Source: Archangium violaceum
Lineage (GTDB): Bacteria; Myxococcota; Myxococcia; Myxococcales; Myxococcaceae
Direction of reading: 5' to 3'
Assembly: GCF_016887565.1 (NCBI RefSeq)
Contig: NZ_CP069396.1
Location: 8,476,001 to 8,540,000 of the forward strand
Length of the DNA stretch: 64,000 nucleotides
The notes below the pieces were generated by a model. It was not told the DNA's origin. It saw only the letters and a list, made by a program, of their open reading frames with translations, and searched no databases. Below, one piece after another: positions 46,591 to 54,996 of this stretch (the stretch's first letter is position 1; every line of letters starts with the position of its first letter). The position numbers were made by a program, and so were the translations under genes.

Positions 46591-46819
46591 GCTACGTTCT
46601 CCCTGCACAGACCCTCCTTCGGCTCCGGCCATTCTAGCGTGCGGGGCCCACCCATCTCCTGGGACTGGTCGCCCGACTGCATGGGAGGCAACTCCTCGGG
46701 AAGGAAGGAGCGCGCTGCTCATCACCCGACGGCTCGAAGTGACGTCCTCCTCACAGGGCGCGGTTCCAGGCGACAACGTGGAGCGCGAACCCCGGCTCCG
46801 AGCGACACACTCCCCTGCT

Positions 46820-46828
46820 TGGTACAAT
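46820..46828 (+). promoter_or_regulatory. Possible extended -10 box upstream of the GH16 gene
   Basis: TGG followed by TACAAT (46820-46828), matching TATAAT at five of six positions, with a TGn extension. There is no convincing -35. It lies 34 bp ahead of the GH16 start. Confidence 0.4.
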
Positions 46829-46862
46829 CGTCGCCGCAAGCATCCCGAGGAAAGCGCGACAC

Positions 46863-48212
46863 ATGGCTCGCAACATAAAGTGGGGGCTGTTGGCGATCGG
46901 CCTGGCCCTGGCTGGCTGCGGTGGAAGTGGAAACACCGGGACGGACGGAGGAAGCAACACGGACGGCGGTGGCAACTCCGGAACGAACGGTGGGGGGAGT
47001 CCCAGCGGCGACATCGGGGCCTCCCCTTCCATCCCCTGGATCAACGGCTATTCGGCCTTCGATGACACCTTCGACGCGTTCGATGCCACGCGTTGGCGCC
47101 GCTCGGACAACTGGGCCAGCAGCGAGGATTTCAACGCGGGCTGGCGCGAGGACCACGTGCGCTTCTCGGGTGGGAAGCTGGAGCTGCGGCTCGACGACCA
47201 GCCGTGCTCCACGGGAGGTGGGTGCTCTGGCCGGCCCTATGCCTCGGGCGAGTTCGCCTCCACCCGCTTCCACGGTTACGGGCGCTACGAGGTGCGGATG
47301 AGGCCCGCGCACGCCTCGGGCACGTTGACGGCGTTCGCCATCACCACGGGCCCGTTCGAGTGGACGCGCTGGGATGAGATCGACATCGCCTTCGTCGGGC
47401 TCAACACCCGCCGCTTCCAGGCGAGCTACATCACCGACGGGCAGCGGCGTGACACGGGCATCGACCTGCCCTTCGACGCCGCGGACGACTTCCACACCTA
47501 CGGCATCGAGTGGACGCGCGAGGCCATCCATTGGTACGTCGACGGCAAGCGCGTCCACACCGAGACGGGGACTCGCGGACCCCTGCCCTCGCAGCCCGGA
47601 AGAATCCTCGTGAACTTCTGGCCCGGCGTCGGCCCCGCGACCGAGTCCTGGATGGGCCACTTCACCTACCCGGGAACGCCGCTGGCCTCCGTCTACGACG
47701 AGCTCCGCTACGGCCCGGCCGCGCCGACCGAGCTGCTGGAGGACTTCGAGACCTCCGGGCTCTGGAAGCAGGACGACCCGGGGGCCCAGATGAGTACCTG
47801 GCACCAGGAGGGACATCAGGGGCAGGCGCTCGTGATGAGCTACTGGGTCAAGGACTCATCGCACCCGAACGTCGCGCGCACCTTCGACACGCCCCGGGAC
47901 TGGCGCGGAGCGCGCCATCTGAACTTCTGGTTCCGAGGCACCAACACCCAGGACCCCTTCCGTCTGGAGCTGCGCGACAACGGCGGCGGACTCGCGACGG
48001 CGGAGCGCTTCGAGTACCGCTTCCGGGATGACTTCGTCGGGTGGAAGTGGGTGAGCGTGCCCCTGAGCGCCTTCACCCGGCGGACGGACTGGCAGCCTGC
48101 GGGCGCGCCCAACGACGGGCTCACCCTGTCGGCCGTGCACGGCCTCTCCTTCGAGCCCCTGAGCGGCAACGGCAACACCATCCTGCTCGACGACATCCAG
48201 TTGGAGCGCTGA
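46863..48212 (+). CDS. GH16-like lipoprotein with CBM11-like domain, acid/base Glu replaced
   Basis: A 449-residue lipoprotein; the signal peptide ends LALAGC (Cys19), followed by a Gly/Asn/Ser/Asp-rich spacer (20-50). Residues about 60-270 are a glycoside hydrolase 16 fold: GRYEVRMRPAHASG, WDEIDIAFVG and FHTYGIEWTREAIHWYVDG. In the active-site motif ExDxxE, Glu172 and Asp174 are kept but the third position (acid/base Glu) is Ala176. A CBM11-like jelly roll (about 285-449) follows with LNFWFRGTNTQDPFRLELRD and LLDDIQLE. It may be a sugar-binding protein rather than a hydrolase. The DNA gives Ala at this codon unambiguously. Confidence 0.82.
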   Translation: MARNIKWGLLAIGLALAGCGGSGNTGTDGGSNTDGGGNSGTNGGGSPSGDIGASPSIPWINGYSAFDDTFDAFDATRWRRSDNWASSEDFNAGWREDHVRFSGGKLELRLDDQPCSTGGGCSGRPYASGEFASTRFHGYGRYEVRMRPAHASGTLTAFAITTGPFEWTRWDEIDIAFVGLNTRRFQASYITDGQRRDTGIDLPFDAADDFHTYGIEWTREAIHWYVDGKRVHTETGTRGPLPSQPGRILVNFWPGVGPATESWMGHFTYPGTPLASVYDELRYGPAAPTELLEDFETSGLWKQDDPGAQMSTWHQEGHQGQALVMSYWVKDSSHPNVARTFDTPRDWRGARHLNFWFRGTNTQDPFRLELRDNGGGLATAERFEYRFRDDFVGWKWVSVPLSAFTRRTDWQPAGAPNDGLTLSAVHGLSFEPLSGNGNTILLDDIQLER

Positions 48213-48243
48213 GCGCCGGTGCCGCCCAAGGGTCACGGGCCGT

Positions 48244-49242
48244 CTACGCGGAGCTCGCCACGCGCGCCGCCTTCCCGTCGAGGAACGCGAGCGTGGCGGC
48301 CCGCCCGTTGCTCACGAGTAGATCGATCTGCTGCTGCGTCAGATCGAAGTCCGTCGTCGGGATGTTCGCGTTGTCGATGAAGACGGTGCGCTCGAGTGCC
48401 TTCTTGTCGAGGTGCAGCCGGGTGGACTCGTTCAGCATGAAGCTGAAGAGCCCTTTCACCATCCCCTCCATGTTGGAGATCTCCACCGGCAGGGGCGTCC
48501 AGTCGTTGCGCTCGGATTGAATCTGGGCGGCGGTGCCGAGGCTGAACCCGAGCGTCCGCATGTCGAGGGCGTTCGCCACGGCCGTCAAGATGGGGCGCGA
48601 AGGCAGTCCGATCACTGGCCGATCGATGACGCCGTCGAACAGGTCGATGGGGTAGTTCCAAGACACGCCCCCGTCGACGTAGAAGTTGCCACCGGAGCTC
48701 ACCGCCTCGAAGAAGAAGGGAATGCTCATCGACATCCGGACGGCCAGGTACACCGGGACATCGGGCGTCGATTCGGCGGAGAAGACCTCGGGCATCTGGC
48801 GGGTCAGGTTGGTGCTGACCGTGTAGAGCTCACGGAACACCCCGGGCTTCTGCGCGGCGAGCGCCCGGAGCTGGCCGAAGGTCATGTCCGGCTGCGCCCG
48901 GCCCGTGGCGCGCTCCGTCAGCATGGAGATCTGCTGGCGCATCCACTTCTCGAACGCATCCCCCTTGTAGAGGCCGTAGTGCGACAGCAGCCGCACGGCA
49001 TCCCCGATGAGCCACCCGCCGCCATCCATGAACGAGGAGAACGAGGTGTTGCGGAGGACGTGGTCCAGGTCCTGGCTGGTGGCGCCCATCGCCAGCAGGG
49101 CCGCGGTGATCGATCCCGCCGAGGTGCCAGCGACGTAGTTGACATCGCTCATCAGCCCGCGCTGCTCGAGCACGTCGATGGCACCCACGTAGGCGATTCC
49201 CTTCACCCCTCCCCCCTGAAACACGAGATGACGGATCCTCAT
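48244..49242 (-). CDS. Patatin-like phospholipase
   Basis: A 332-residue serine lipase of the patatin family. The oxyanion loop is QGGGVKGIAYVGA (residues 9-21), nucleophile Ser41 sits in AGTSAGSI, and the catalytic Asp is in NFYVDGGVSWNYP near residue 195. It has no signal peptide, so it should act in the cytoplasm or be exported by a non-Sec route. ATG 49242 starts the conserved sequence; a GAGGAGC-like purine run lies upstream. It is convergent with the GH16 gene, 31 bp away. Confidence 0.9.
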   Translation of the reverse strand: MRIRHLVFQGGGVKGIAYVGAIDVLEQRGLMSDVNYVAGTSAGSITAALLAMGATSQDLDHVLRNTSFSSFMDGGGWLIGDAVRLLSHYGLYKGDAFEKWMRQQISMLTERATGRAQPDMTFGQLRALAAQKPGVFRELYTVSTNLTRQMPEVFSAESTPDVPVYLAVRMSMSIPFFFEAVSSGGNFYVDGGVSWNYPIDLFDGVIDRPVIGLPSRPILTAVANALDMRTLGFSLGTAAQIQSERNDWTPLPVEISNMEGMVKGLFSFMLNESTRLHLDKKALERTVFIDNANIPTTDFDLTQQQIDLLVSNGRAATLAFLDGKAARVASSA

Positions 49243-49374
49243 GACCGCTCCTCTTTCGTTGTCCGGCGCACGAGGGGAACCAGTTCCTCCTCGCGCCCGG
49301 AGTCGATCATCCTACGAAAGCGGAGCGGACGCGCTGTGACCGCCCTCACATCCCTGCCCCAGGCCGCTCGCCCG

Positions 49375-51705
49375 TCAGCGCCGGCGCCAGCTCATGATCC
49401 GGGCGAGGAACACCGTCCCGAAGACGAGCACCGTGAAGGCCGCCGTGTAGCCCAGGAAGACGAGCCATCCCGTGGTGGCTCCGGGGATGCCCACCGAGGG
49501 GCTCATGTCCTGGAACTGCGCGCCGGAGAAGAAGCCGCAGGCCAGGCTGACCGGCAGGAAGACGAACACCAGGATGCCCACCATCCGGTCGAACTGATCC
49601 CTCTTGTACTGGTCCAGCTCCGAGGCCTGGTCCCTCATCGCCTCCACCGTCTCCTGCAGCCCGTGCAGCGAGTGCCAGGCGAGGTAGCGCGCGTTGATGT
49701 CCGGATCCTCGCTCACCCGCGTGTGCCACAGTGAGTTGGTGAACAGCATCACGTCCGAGCGGACGCTGCGCGCGGGCCGCAGGTTCTGCCAGCGCGAGGT
49801 GCGGTAGCGCTGCTCCACCTCGGCCATGCGCCGGCTGGTCTCGAAGGCCGAGTACCTCTGGCCAATCGTCAGCAGGAAGAGGAGGAAGTCCCGATCGCAC
49901 GCCAGCGGGCCGCGCTCCTCCTCCTCCAGGAGGAACTCGAGCCGCGCACCGCCCGTCGAGGTCAGCCAGTGCTCCGTCTCGCCGGAGGCATCCCGGAGCA
50001 CCCGCCGGCTCTCGGCGGCGGCCTCGGAGGGCAGCTTCTCCAGGGTGGTCTCCGTCCCGGAGGCGAGCGCGTGGAAGAGCCCCTGCATGGAGCGCGAGTC
50101 ATCCAGCATCGACGAGCGGCCGCGGGAGATCCGGTAGGCGCCGTAGACGAGCCACCGCTCCGGGCCCAGCGGCGCGAGCCAGGGGGGCAGCCACCGCAGG
50201 GGCTCGAGCTCCCACAACTCCCGGCTCTCCACGAGCGCCGACTGCTCCTGCACGAGCGTGTACAGCGAGGTCGCCGCCTTCCGGGGCCGCTCCACCCAGA
50301 CGACGACGAGCCGGTTCGGGTAGACGGAGACGCGGACGGTGTGGCCCTCGGTGGGCTTCTCGTAGTGCAGCACGTCCGCCTCGTGCGTGGCCCCCAGGAA
50401 GGAGTTGACCACCGCGGGGTGGAAGGCCCCGCCCTGGTTGGAGAGATCGCAGCGGCGGAAGCCTCGGGACACGAGCTCCGCGTCGGGCGCCGGGCCCCTC
50501 CACAGGAAGGGCCGGGCGAAGACGGTATGCGCCCGGAGGACGTGGACGTTGCGTCCCACGTTGAACCGGCTCCAGAGCGCCTCCCACAGCTCACGGCGGG
50601 ACAGCCGGGTGCCCGAGTACGGAGCCGCCACCATCGTCGAGCGGCCCACCGGGCTGGCATAGCCGTCCGAGTACCACGGGTCCGAGTAGTCGTTGGGCTG
50701 GCGCTCGAAGCGCCGCTTCCCCGTGGCCCGGGGCGTTCCATCCGGCAGCTTCGGCCCCTCGAGCTCGTCGAACCATCCCGCCAGGTCCGCGAGCGTCCCC
50801 GCGCGCTCGGGGGTGATGGAGAAGGAGTGCCACGCCCGGGCCTGCTCCTGCCGGGCGATGTGGATGGCCATGAAGTCGAAGCCCTGGCCGTAGTGGGTGT
50901 TCTCCGAGTCGCTGCGCGCGAGCAACCGCAGGACGGTGACGTCCTGGAAGGAGGACAGGAAGAGCGCGTCCACCCGGCGCACGGACGCGTCCTTCCCCTC
51001 GCCAATCGGGATGTCGAGCTGCACGCGCTGGGCGCGCGACAGCTCGGCGCGGTACAGCAGCGCGTCCGCCTTGAGGCGCCGGGAGATGACCGGGGGGACG
51101 AGCGTCTCGGACAGCCTGGCCAGCTCCGCGGGGAGCCGCACCGTCCGGAGCACGGTGGCCATCAACTCCAGCACCTCGCGAGCGGGGCGGCCGTCCTCCT
51201 GCGAGGGCCAGAGCTTCAGGGCCGCGTAGAACACCGTGCCCAGGGCCCGCTCGTAGTCGCCCACCGTCTCGGTGTGGCCCTGCTCCCACTCACCCAGGTA
51301 CGCGCCGAGCGCGTCGGCGCCCTCGGGCCAGTCCTGGTGGAGGAGCCGGTATACGGCCAGCAGCGTGGCGCAGACGACGTCGAGCGTCGGCTCGTGGACG
51401 CGCAGGGTGAGGGGCGCGAGCGAGCCCTCCGGCTGCCCCTGGCGCAGCTCCTGGGAGAGGACATCGAGCTCGGCGGCGGAGTGGAGGACGGCCTCGGTGG
51501 TGGAGCGCACCGAGCGCCGGGTCCACTGCGGCAGCTTCCACGCCAGCATGCGCGGGTGGGGCGGCAGGGCCTCGGCTCGCGAGCCCACGCTGATGAACAG
51601 CTCGCGCGGGCCCGGCTCGTCTCCGGGCCTCGGCTTGGTGGGGGTCCACGCCACCTTCCCCTCCTCCACCAACGCCTCCACCACCTGTCGCAACTTGGAA
51701 TCCAT
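49375..51705 (-). CDS. Large membrane protein with CorA-like C-terminal helices, function unknown
   Basis: A 776-residue protein. The first 700 residues are soluble and not recognised; motifs include YSGTRLSRRELWEALWSRF and NDYSDPWYSDGY. The C-terminal 80 residues hold two transmembrane helices (VGILVFVFLPVSLACGFF and GWLVFLGYTAAFTVLVFGTVF) in the position and spacing of CorA-type magnesium channels, preceded by a long helix, but the GMN motif between them is absent (CGFFSGAQFQD). It is probably a CorA-architecture protein that does not carry magnesium. ATG 51705 has AAGGTG 6 nt upstream. Confidence 0.6.
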   Translation of the reverse strand: MDSKLRQVVEALVEEGKVAWTPTKPRPGDEPGPRELFISVGSRAEALPPHPRMLAWKLPQWTRRSVRSTTEAVLHSAAELDVLSQELRQGQPEGSLAPLTLRVHEPTLDVVCATLLAVYRLLHQDWPEGADALGAYLGEWEQGHTETVGDYERALGTVFYAALKLWPSQEDGRPAREVLELMATVLRTVRLPAELARLSETLVPPVISRRLKADALLYRAELSRAQRVQLDIPIGEGKDASVRRVDALFLSSFQDVTVLRLLARSDSENTHYGQGFDFMAIHIARQEQARAWHSFSITPERAGTLADLAGWFDELEGPKLPDGTPRATGKRRFERQPNDYSDPWYSDGYASPVGRSTMVAAPYSGTRLSRRELWEALWSRFNVGRNVHVLRAHTVFARPFLWRGPAPDAELVSRGFRRCDLSNQGGAFHPAVVNSFLGATHEADVLHYEKPTEGHTVRVSVYPNRLVVVWVERPRKAATSLYTLVQEQSALVESRELWELEPLRWLPPWLAPLGPERWLVYGAYRISRGRSSMLDDSRSMQGLFHALASGTETTLEKLPSEAAAESRRVLRDASGETEHWLTSTGGARLEFLLEEEERGPLACDRDFLLFLLTIGQRYSAFETSRRMAEVEQRYRTSRWQNLRPARSVRSDVMLFTNSLWHTRVSEDPDINARYLAWHSLHGLQETVEAMRDQASELDQYKRDQFDRMVGILVFVFLPVSLACGFFSGAQFQDMSPSVGIPGATTGWLVFLGYTAAFTVLVFGTVFLARIMSWRRR

Positions 51706-51748
51706 GGGGGGCACCTTATAGGCGCAACCCCCGCCAGAATCCCGTCTC

Positions 51749-52285
51749 CTACCCCCGCCCGTTGGAATGGGCCGGAGTGAAGCGAACCACGGCGCGCTCT
51801 CCCGGTTCGAAGAAGGCCTCTTCCGAGGCCTGCTGGCGCAGCCGCTCCAACGTGCGCCGCTGCTGCTCCGTCCGGACGATGAGCGCCGCGAAGTCGAAGC
51901 GGGCCAGGCGCTCGTCCTTGCGCGCCAGCCGCCGCAGCGTCCGCCACATCGACAGCCGCCCCTCGGTGCCCAGGCACAGCCCTTCCAGCTCCACCAGCCG
52001 GCTCAGTGGCGAGTAGCCCGTGAGCTGTCCGTTGAGCTTCAGCCGTCCCAGCTTCTCACCCAACCAGGCGGCACCCTGCTTCAGCGTGTCGCGCGCGAGC
52101 CCCAGCGCCGACATCACGCTCAGCAACGTTCCGCGATCCTCCCGCAGCTCTCCGATGAAGACATCCAGGTACTCGCCCACGGAGTTGCCCGGGTTTTCCG
52201 CCCGAGCGCGGCGTGCCAGCTCCAGGCCCATGACCGAGCCCGCCAGATGGTCGTTCAGGTAGATCTTCAACAGCGCCACGTTCAC
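51749..52285 (-). CDS. Hypothetical helical protein, 178 residues
   Basis: Not recognised. The 178 residues form at least four long amphipathic helices (ALLKIYLNDHLAGSVMGLEL, VGEYLDVFIGELREDRGTLL, TLKQGAAWLGEKLGRLKL, RLARFDFAALIVRTEQQRRT), which recalls a ferritin-like or four-helix bundle, without the di-iron ExxH motifs of that group. GTG 52285 has GAGGAGGG 7 nt upstream; upstream in-frame sequence is unsupported. It lies 44 bp upstream of the large membrane protein on the same strand and may be co-expressed. Confidence 0.6.
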   Translation of the reverse strand: MNVALLKIYLNDHLAGSVMGLELARRARAENPGNSVGEYLDVFIGELREDRGTLLSVMSALGLARDTLKQGAAWLGEKLGRLKLNGQLTGYSPLSRLVELEGLCLGTEGRLSMWRTLRRLARKDERLARFDFAALIVRTEQQRRTLERLRQQASEEAFFEPGERAVVRFTPAHSNGRG

Positions 52286-52401
52286 GCCGCCCTCCTCGCG
52301 CTTGCCCCCACCCCAAGGCAGGGTCGGCACGCCCGGGCCCCGACGCAGGAGGCAGCGCCCGGGCGTCTGGAGACCGGGCGGCGGAACGAGCCTTCTCCCG
52401 C

Positions 52402-52845
52402 CTACCGGGGCTCATCCGGGTAGCGGAAGGTCACCGGCAGCTTCACGTCCGGGTGGAGGCTGCGGGTGACCGGGCAGCCGTGCGCCACCTCCTCCAGCCG
52501 GGCGCGGTGGGCGGCCGACAGGCCCGCGGGCATGTCGATCTCCAGCACCAGCTCGCCGATGCGACGCGGCGGAGGCGTCATCCGCTTCTCCACGCGGGCC
52601 TTCGCCTCACCGAAGGGAATCCCCTCGCGCGAGGCCGCCAGCGCCATGGTGGTCAGCGCGCAGGAGGCGAGCGCCGCGCCCACGAGGTCCGTGGGAGAGA
52701 AGGACATGCCGGTGCCGCCATTGTCCTTGGGGGCCTCGGTGGCGATCTTCGTGCCGGACGGGCCGTGCTCGAGCCGGCAGGTGAAGCCGGGCGCGCTCAC
52801 GACGTTCATCACGACGCCGGTAGGGGGAGTGGTGGGCTGGCTCAT
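52402..52845 (-). CDS. OsmC/Ohr-family protein
   Basis: A 147-residue peroxidase-type protein of the OsmC family, with the two active-site cysteines Cys62 in LASCALTTM and Cys123 in HGCPVTRSL, and the family segment SFSPTDLVGAAL. Members reduce organic hydroperoxides. ATG 52845 has GAGGAGA 7 nt upstream. It is the last gene of the Rrf2-led operon, 25 bp after the deoxyhypusine-synthase-like gene, which gives the operon a redox-stress flavour. Confidence 0.9.
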   Translation of the reverse strand: MSQPTTPPTGVVMNVVSAPGFTCRLEHGPSGTKIATEAPKDNGGTGMSFSPTDLVGAALASCALTTMALAASREGIPFGEAKARVEKRMTPPPRRIGELVLEIDMPAGLSAAHRARLEEVAHGCPVTRSLHPDVKLPVTFRYPDEPR

Positions 52846-52870
52846 GGTCGTGTCTCCTCGGGACGCGGCT

Positions 52871-54082
52871 TCAGCGGACGTAGGCGGTGTGCTCGTCCGG
52901 GTTGGGCTTCTCCTCGTCGGGGCTCCAGTCGATCGTCTTCAGGAGCGACTTGCGGCGCTTCTGCACGTCCTTGTCGAGGAAGGTCACCGCCTCCTGCATG
53001 ACGTCCATCAGCCGGCGCGGCTTGCGCTTCATCTTCGAGTCGCTCAGCAGCGCGTGGGTGAGCCACGGGAAGACGGCGGTGACGTCGGTGTGCACGTACA
53101 TGGAGCCGGCCTCCACCGCCTCCATGGACACCTTGCCCCAGGTGTGGCCCTCACCGGCCGGACAGCTGGAGAGCGCGCCGTTGTCCACCGGGTCCACGCA
53201 GAACTGCACGTCGATGTCGAAGCCATCGGTGGGCACGCCCAGAATCTGGTCCAGCAGCGGCTCGCCCTGCAGCGTGTAGTTCTTGGGCACGCCACCGCCG
53301 AGGATCCAGATGGCCATCTTGTTGGAGAAGTGGTGGCGGCAGTAGTGCTGGAGCGCCGCCATCCAATAGACGTCGTCGTTGATGTCGATCTCGAACTTGA
53401 ACTCGGGCCCGAGCAGCCGCTTGAGCTTGACGGCGTTGAGGAAGATGGAGCCGTCCTGCACCGCGCCCACGAAGATGGGCACGCCGTGCTTGTAGCAGGT
53501 GGACAGCAGCGAGGGCTGCTTCACGCCGAGCTGCTTCTCGATGGCCTGGATGTTCTTGCCCAGCAGGTAGTGGAACTCGGGCGTGGTCATCTTCCGCTGG
53601 AACTCGGGGCGGCGCAGGAGCGCGGAGAAGAGCCGGTCGGTGTCGAGCAGCGCCTCCTCCCAGAAGCCCAGGTCGTAGATGCGGATGATGCGGGCCAGGC
53701 GGTACTGGAGGTCACCCGCGTTGGGGTTCACCTCGCGGATGGCGTGGCCGATGATGCGGTGGGCGTCGTGGTAGAGGTTGGCGCCCGTGGTGGTGAGCGC
53801 CGAGATGACGCCCTTCTCGATGAGGGGGATGATGCAGCTCTGGTGAAGACCCGCCGGAGTCATCGCGCCCGAGAGCGTGAGGAAGATGGAGGCATCCACC
53901 TCCATGGAGCGGCGCATCAGCTCGAACGCGGTGCGCTCCTGACGTCCCACGTAGGCGGAGAAGGCGTGCTCCAGCAGCTCGGTGGGCGACTCCTTGCCGG
54001 TGATGGGACGCGGATCCGCCTTGCGAGCGCCCGAATAGTGGGCGCGCAGGTTCTTCTTGCTGTTCGAGGGGGTCTTGGCCAT
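52871..54082 (-). CDS. Deoxyhypusine synthase-like NAD-dependent enzyme
   Basis: A 403-residue protein of the deoxyhypusine synthase family. LSGAMTPAGL, ALTTTGANLYHD and WILGGGVPKNYTLQ are NAD/spermidine-site motifs, and the catalytic lysine is Lys317 in HTWGKVSM, corresponding to Lys329 of the human enzyme. Bacteria lack eIF5A, so such homologues act on polyamines; some make homospermidine. The exact product here is unknown. The gene is third in the Rrf2-led operon and 12 kb from speA. Codon use matches the rest of the window. Confidence 0.87.
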   Translation of the reverse strand: MAKTPSNSKKNLRAHYSGARKADPRPITGKESPTELLEHAFSAYVGRQERTAFELMRRSMEVDASIFLTLSGAMTPAGLHQSCIIPLIEKGVISALTTTGANLYHDAHRIIGHAIREVNPNAGDLQYRLARIIRIYDLGFWEEALLDTDRLFSALLRRPEFQRKMTTPEFHYLLGKNIQAIEKQLGVKQPSLLSTCYKHGVPIFVGAVQDGSIFLNAVKLKRLLGPEFKFEIDINDDVYWMAALQHYCRHHFSNKMAIWILGGGVPKNYTLQGEPLLDQILGVPTDGFDIDVQFCVDPVDNGALSSCPAGEGHTWGKVSMEAVEAGSMYVHTDVTAVFPWLTHALLSDSKMKRKPRRLMDVMQEAVTFLDKDVQKRRKSLLKTIDWSPDEEKPNPDEHTAYVR

Positions 54083-54126
54083 GGCGCGCGATCTACCACC
54101 GCCCGCCCGCCGAGGGGAGCACCGGT

Positions 54127-54408
54127 TTACTTGCGCTTCTTCCCCTTGCCGTTCCTGTCGTCCGCGTCACGCTCGGGCGGGGCCGGCTCGGCGGCGCCCA
54201 GCACGCGCTGACGCACCTGCTCGGGCGACAGGTGCCCGGTGTCCGCGATGACGCACGAGAGGTACGCCAGGTCCGCCAGCGCCCGCATCGCCCGGGCGCG
54301 CACCGCCTCGTCCTCGGAGGACAGCAGCTCCGAGGCGGCGGAGATGTAGCTGCTCGCCAGTGAATCGAAGAGGTAGACGCGGTTCTCGATGGTGTCGTCC
54401 TTCGCCAT
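54127..54408 (-). CDS. Small hypothetical protein in the Rrf2 operon
   Basis: A 93-residue protein, not recognised. Residues 1-65 are helical (VYLFDSLASSYISAASELL, VRARAMRALADLAYLSCVIA), with a Lys/Arg-rich, probably disordered C-terminus (GKGKKRK). It lies 18 nt after the Rrf2 gene and 44 nt before the deoxyhypusine-synthase-like gene, and the operon position implies a helper role for one of them. ATG 54408 has GAGGG 8 nt upstream. Confidence 0.6.
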   Translation of the reverse strand: MAKDDTIENRVYLFDSLASSYISAASELLSSEDEAVRARAMRALADLAYLSCVIADTGHLSPEQVRQRVLGAAEPAPPERDADDRNGKGKKRK

Positions 54409-54426
54409 GGCACTGCCCTCCTGCGC

Positions 54427-54909
54427 TCAGCGCGATTCGGCGGGCGGACGCGCGGGGGCCTCGGGCGCCGGCTCGGGCACACGCAGGTCGCTCATCGCCA
54501 GCCGGTCCAGCGTGGTGTGGCGGTAGACCTCGAGCATCCGCTGCTGGCCCAGCTTCCACACCCCGTACATGGTGCAGCTGCCGGTGGCCTTGCACGAGTC
54601 ATGGTTGCTGCCGTCCTGGCAGACGTTGACCACCACCGGGCCCTCGACGGCCTCGATGACGTCCAGGAAGGAAATCTCGCGCGCGGGCCGGGCGAGCGCG
54701 TACCCTCCGTGCGCCCCCCGCGTGGAGCGAACCATGTTGCGCTCCACGAGCGTCTTGAGGATCTTCGCCAGGAAGTCCTCTGGTACATCCATCCGGCGGG
54801 CTATCTCCCGGAAGGGAACCATGCGCTCCATCGGCTGCGAAGCCAGGAAGATCATGGCCCGCATGCCGTATTCGATCTTCCGGGAAATCTGGAATGGGTG
54901 CTGCTGCAT
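54427..54909 (-). CDS. Rrf2-family transcriptional regulator with three cysteines
   Basis: A 160-residue winged-helix regulator: EYGMRAMIFLASQP, REIARRMDVPEDFLAKIL and TRGAHGGYALARP are the Rrf2 signatures. Three cysteines (Cys97, Cys106, Cys112) are spaced C-x8-C-x5-C, as for [2Fe-2S] or [4Fe-4S] cluster ligands in IscR/NsrR-type members; the first spacing is longer than usual. It probably senses iron-sulfur, nitric oxide or redox state and controls its own operon. A promoter and dyad lie upstream. Confidence 0.9.
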   Translation of the reverse strand: MQQHPFQISRKIEYGMRAMIFLASQPMERMVPFREIARRMDVPEDFLAKILKTLVERNMVRSTRGAHGGYALARPAREISFLDVIEAVEGPVVVNVCQDGSNHDSCKATGSCTMYGVWKLGQQRMLEVYRHTTLDRLAMSDLRVPEPAPEAPARPPAESR

Positions 54910-54940
54910 TGCGGTCGCCGTCGATGAGTCCCAGGTTTAT

Positions 54941-54955
54941 CCCACATCCTATGGG
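54941..54955. promoter_or_regulatory. Dyad overlapping the Rrf2 promoter -10 box
   Basis: CCCACA TCC TATGGG (54941-54955), 6-bp arms with one mismatch, sits over the -10 box of the Rrf2 promoter. It is a plausible autoregulatory operator, by position only. Confidence 0.35.
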
Positions 54956-54974
54956 TCGTAAGCGGACCTTTCAA
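54946..54974 (-). promoter_or_regulatory. Predicted promoter of the Rrf2 operon
   Basis: On the minus strand TTGAAA (54974-54969), 17 nt, TAGGAT (54951-54946). The start would be near 54939, giving a leader of about 30 nt before the Rrf2 ATG. Confidence 0.6.
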
Positions 54975-54996
54975 CCCGAGCACCTTGGAGCAAGCC

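Noticed and set aside
40912..49242. Surface-polysaccharide gene cluster (esterase, GH16-like, patatin)
   Set aside because: The genes differ in strand, are separated by unrelated genes and have no transporter or regulator; probably a loose collection.
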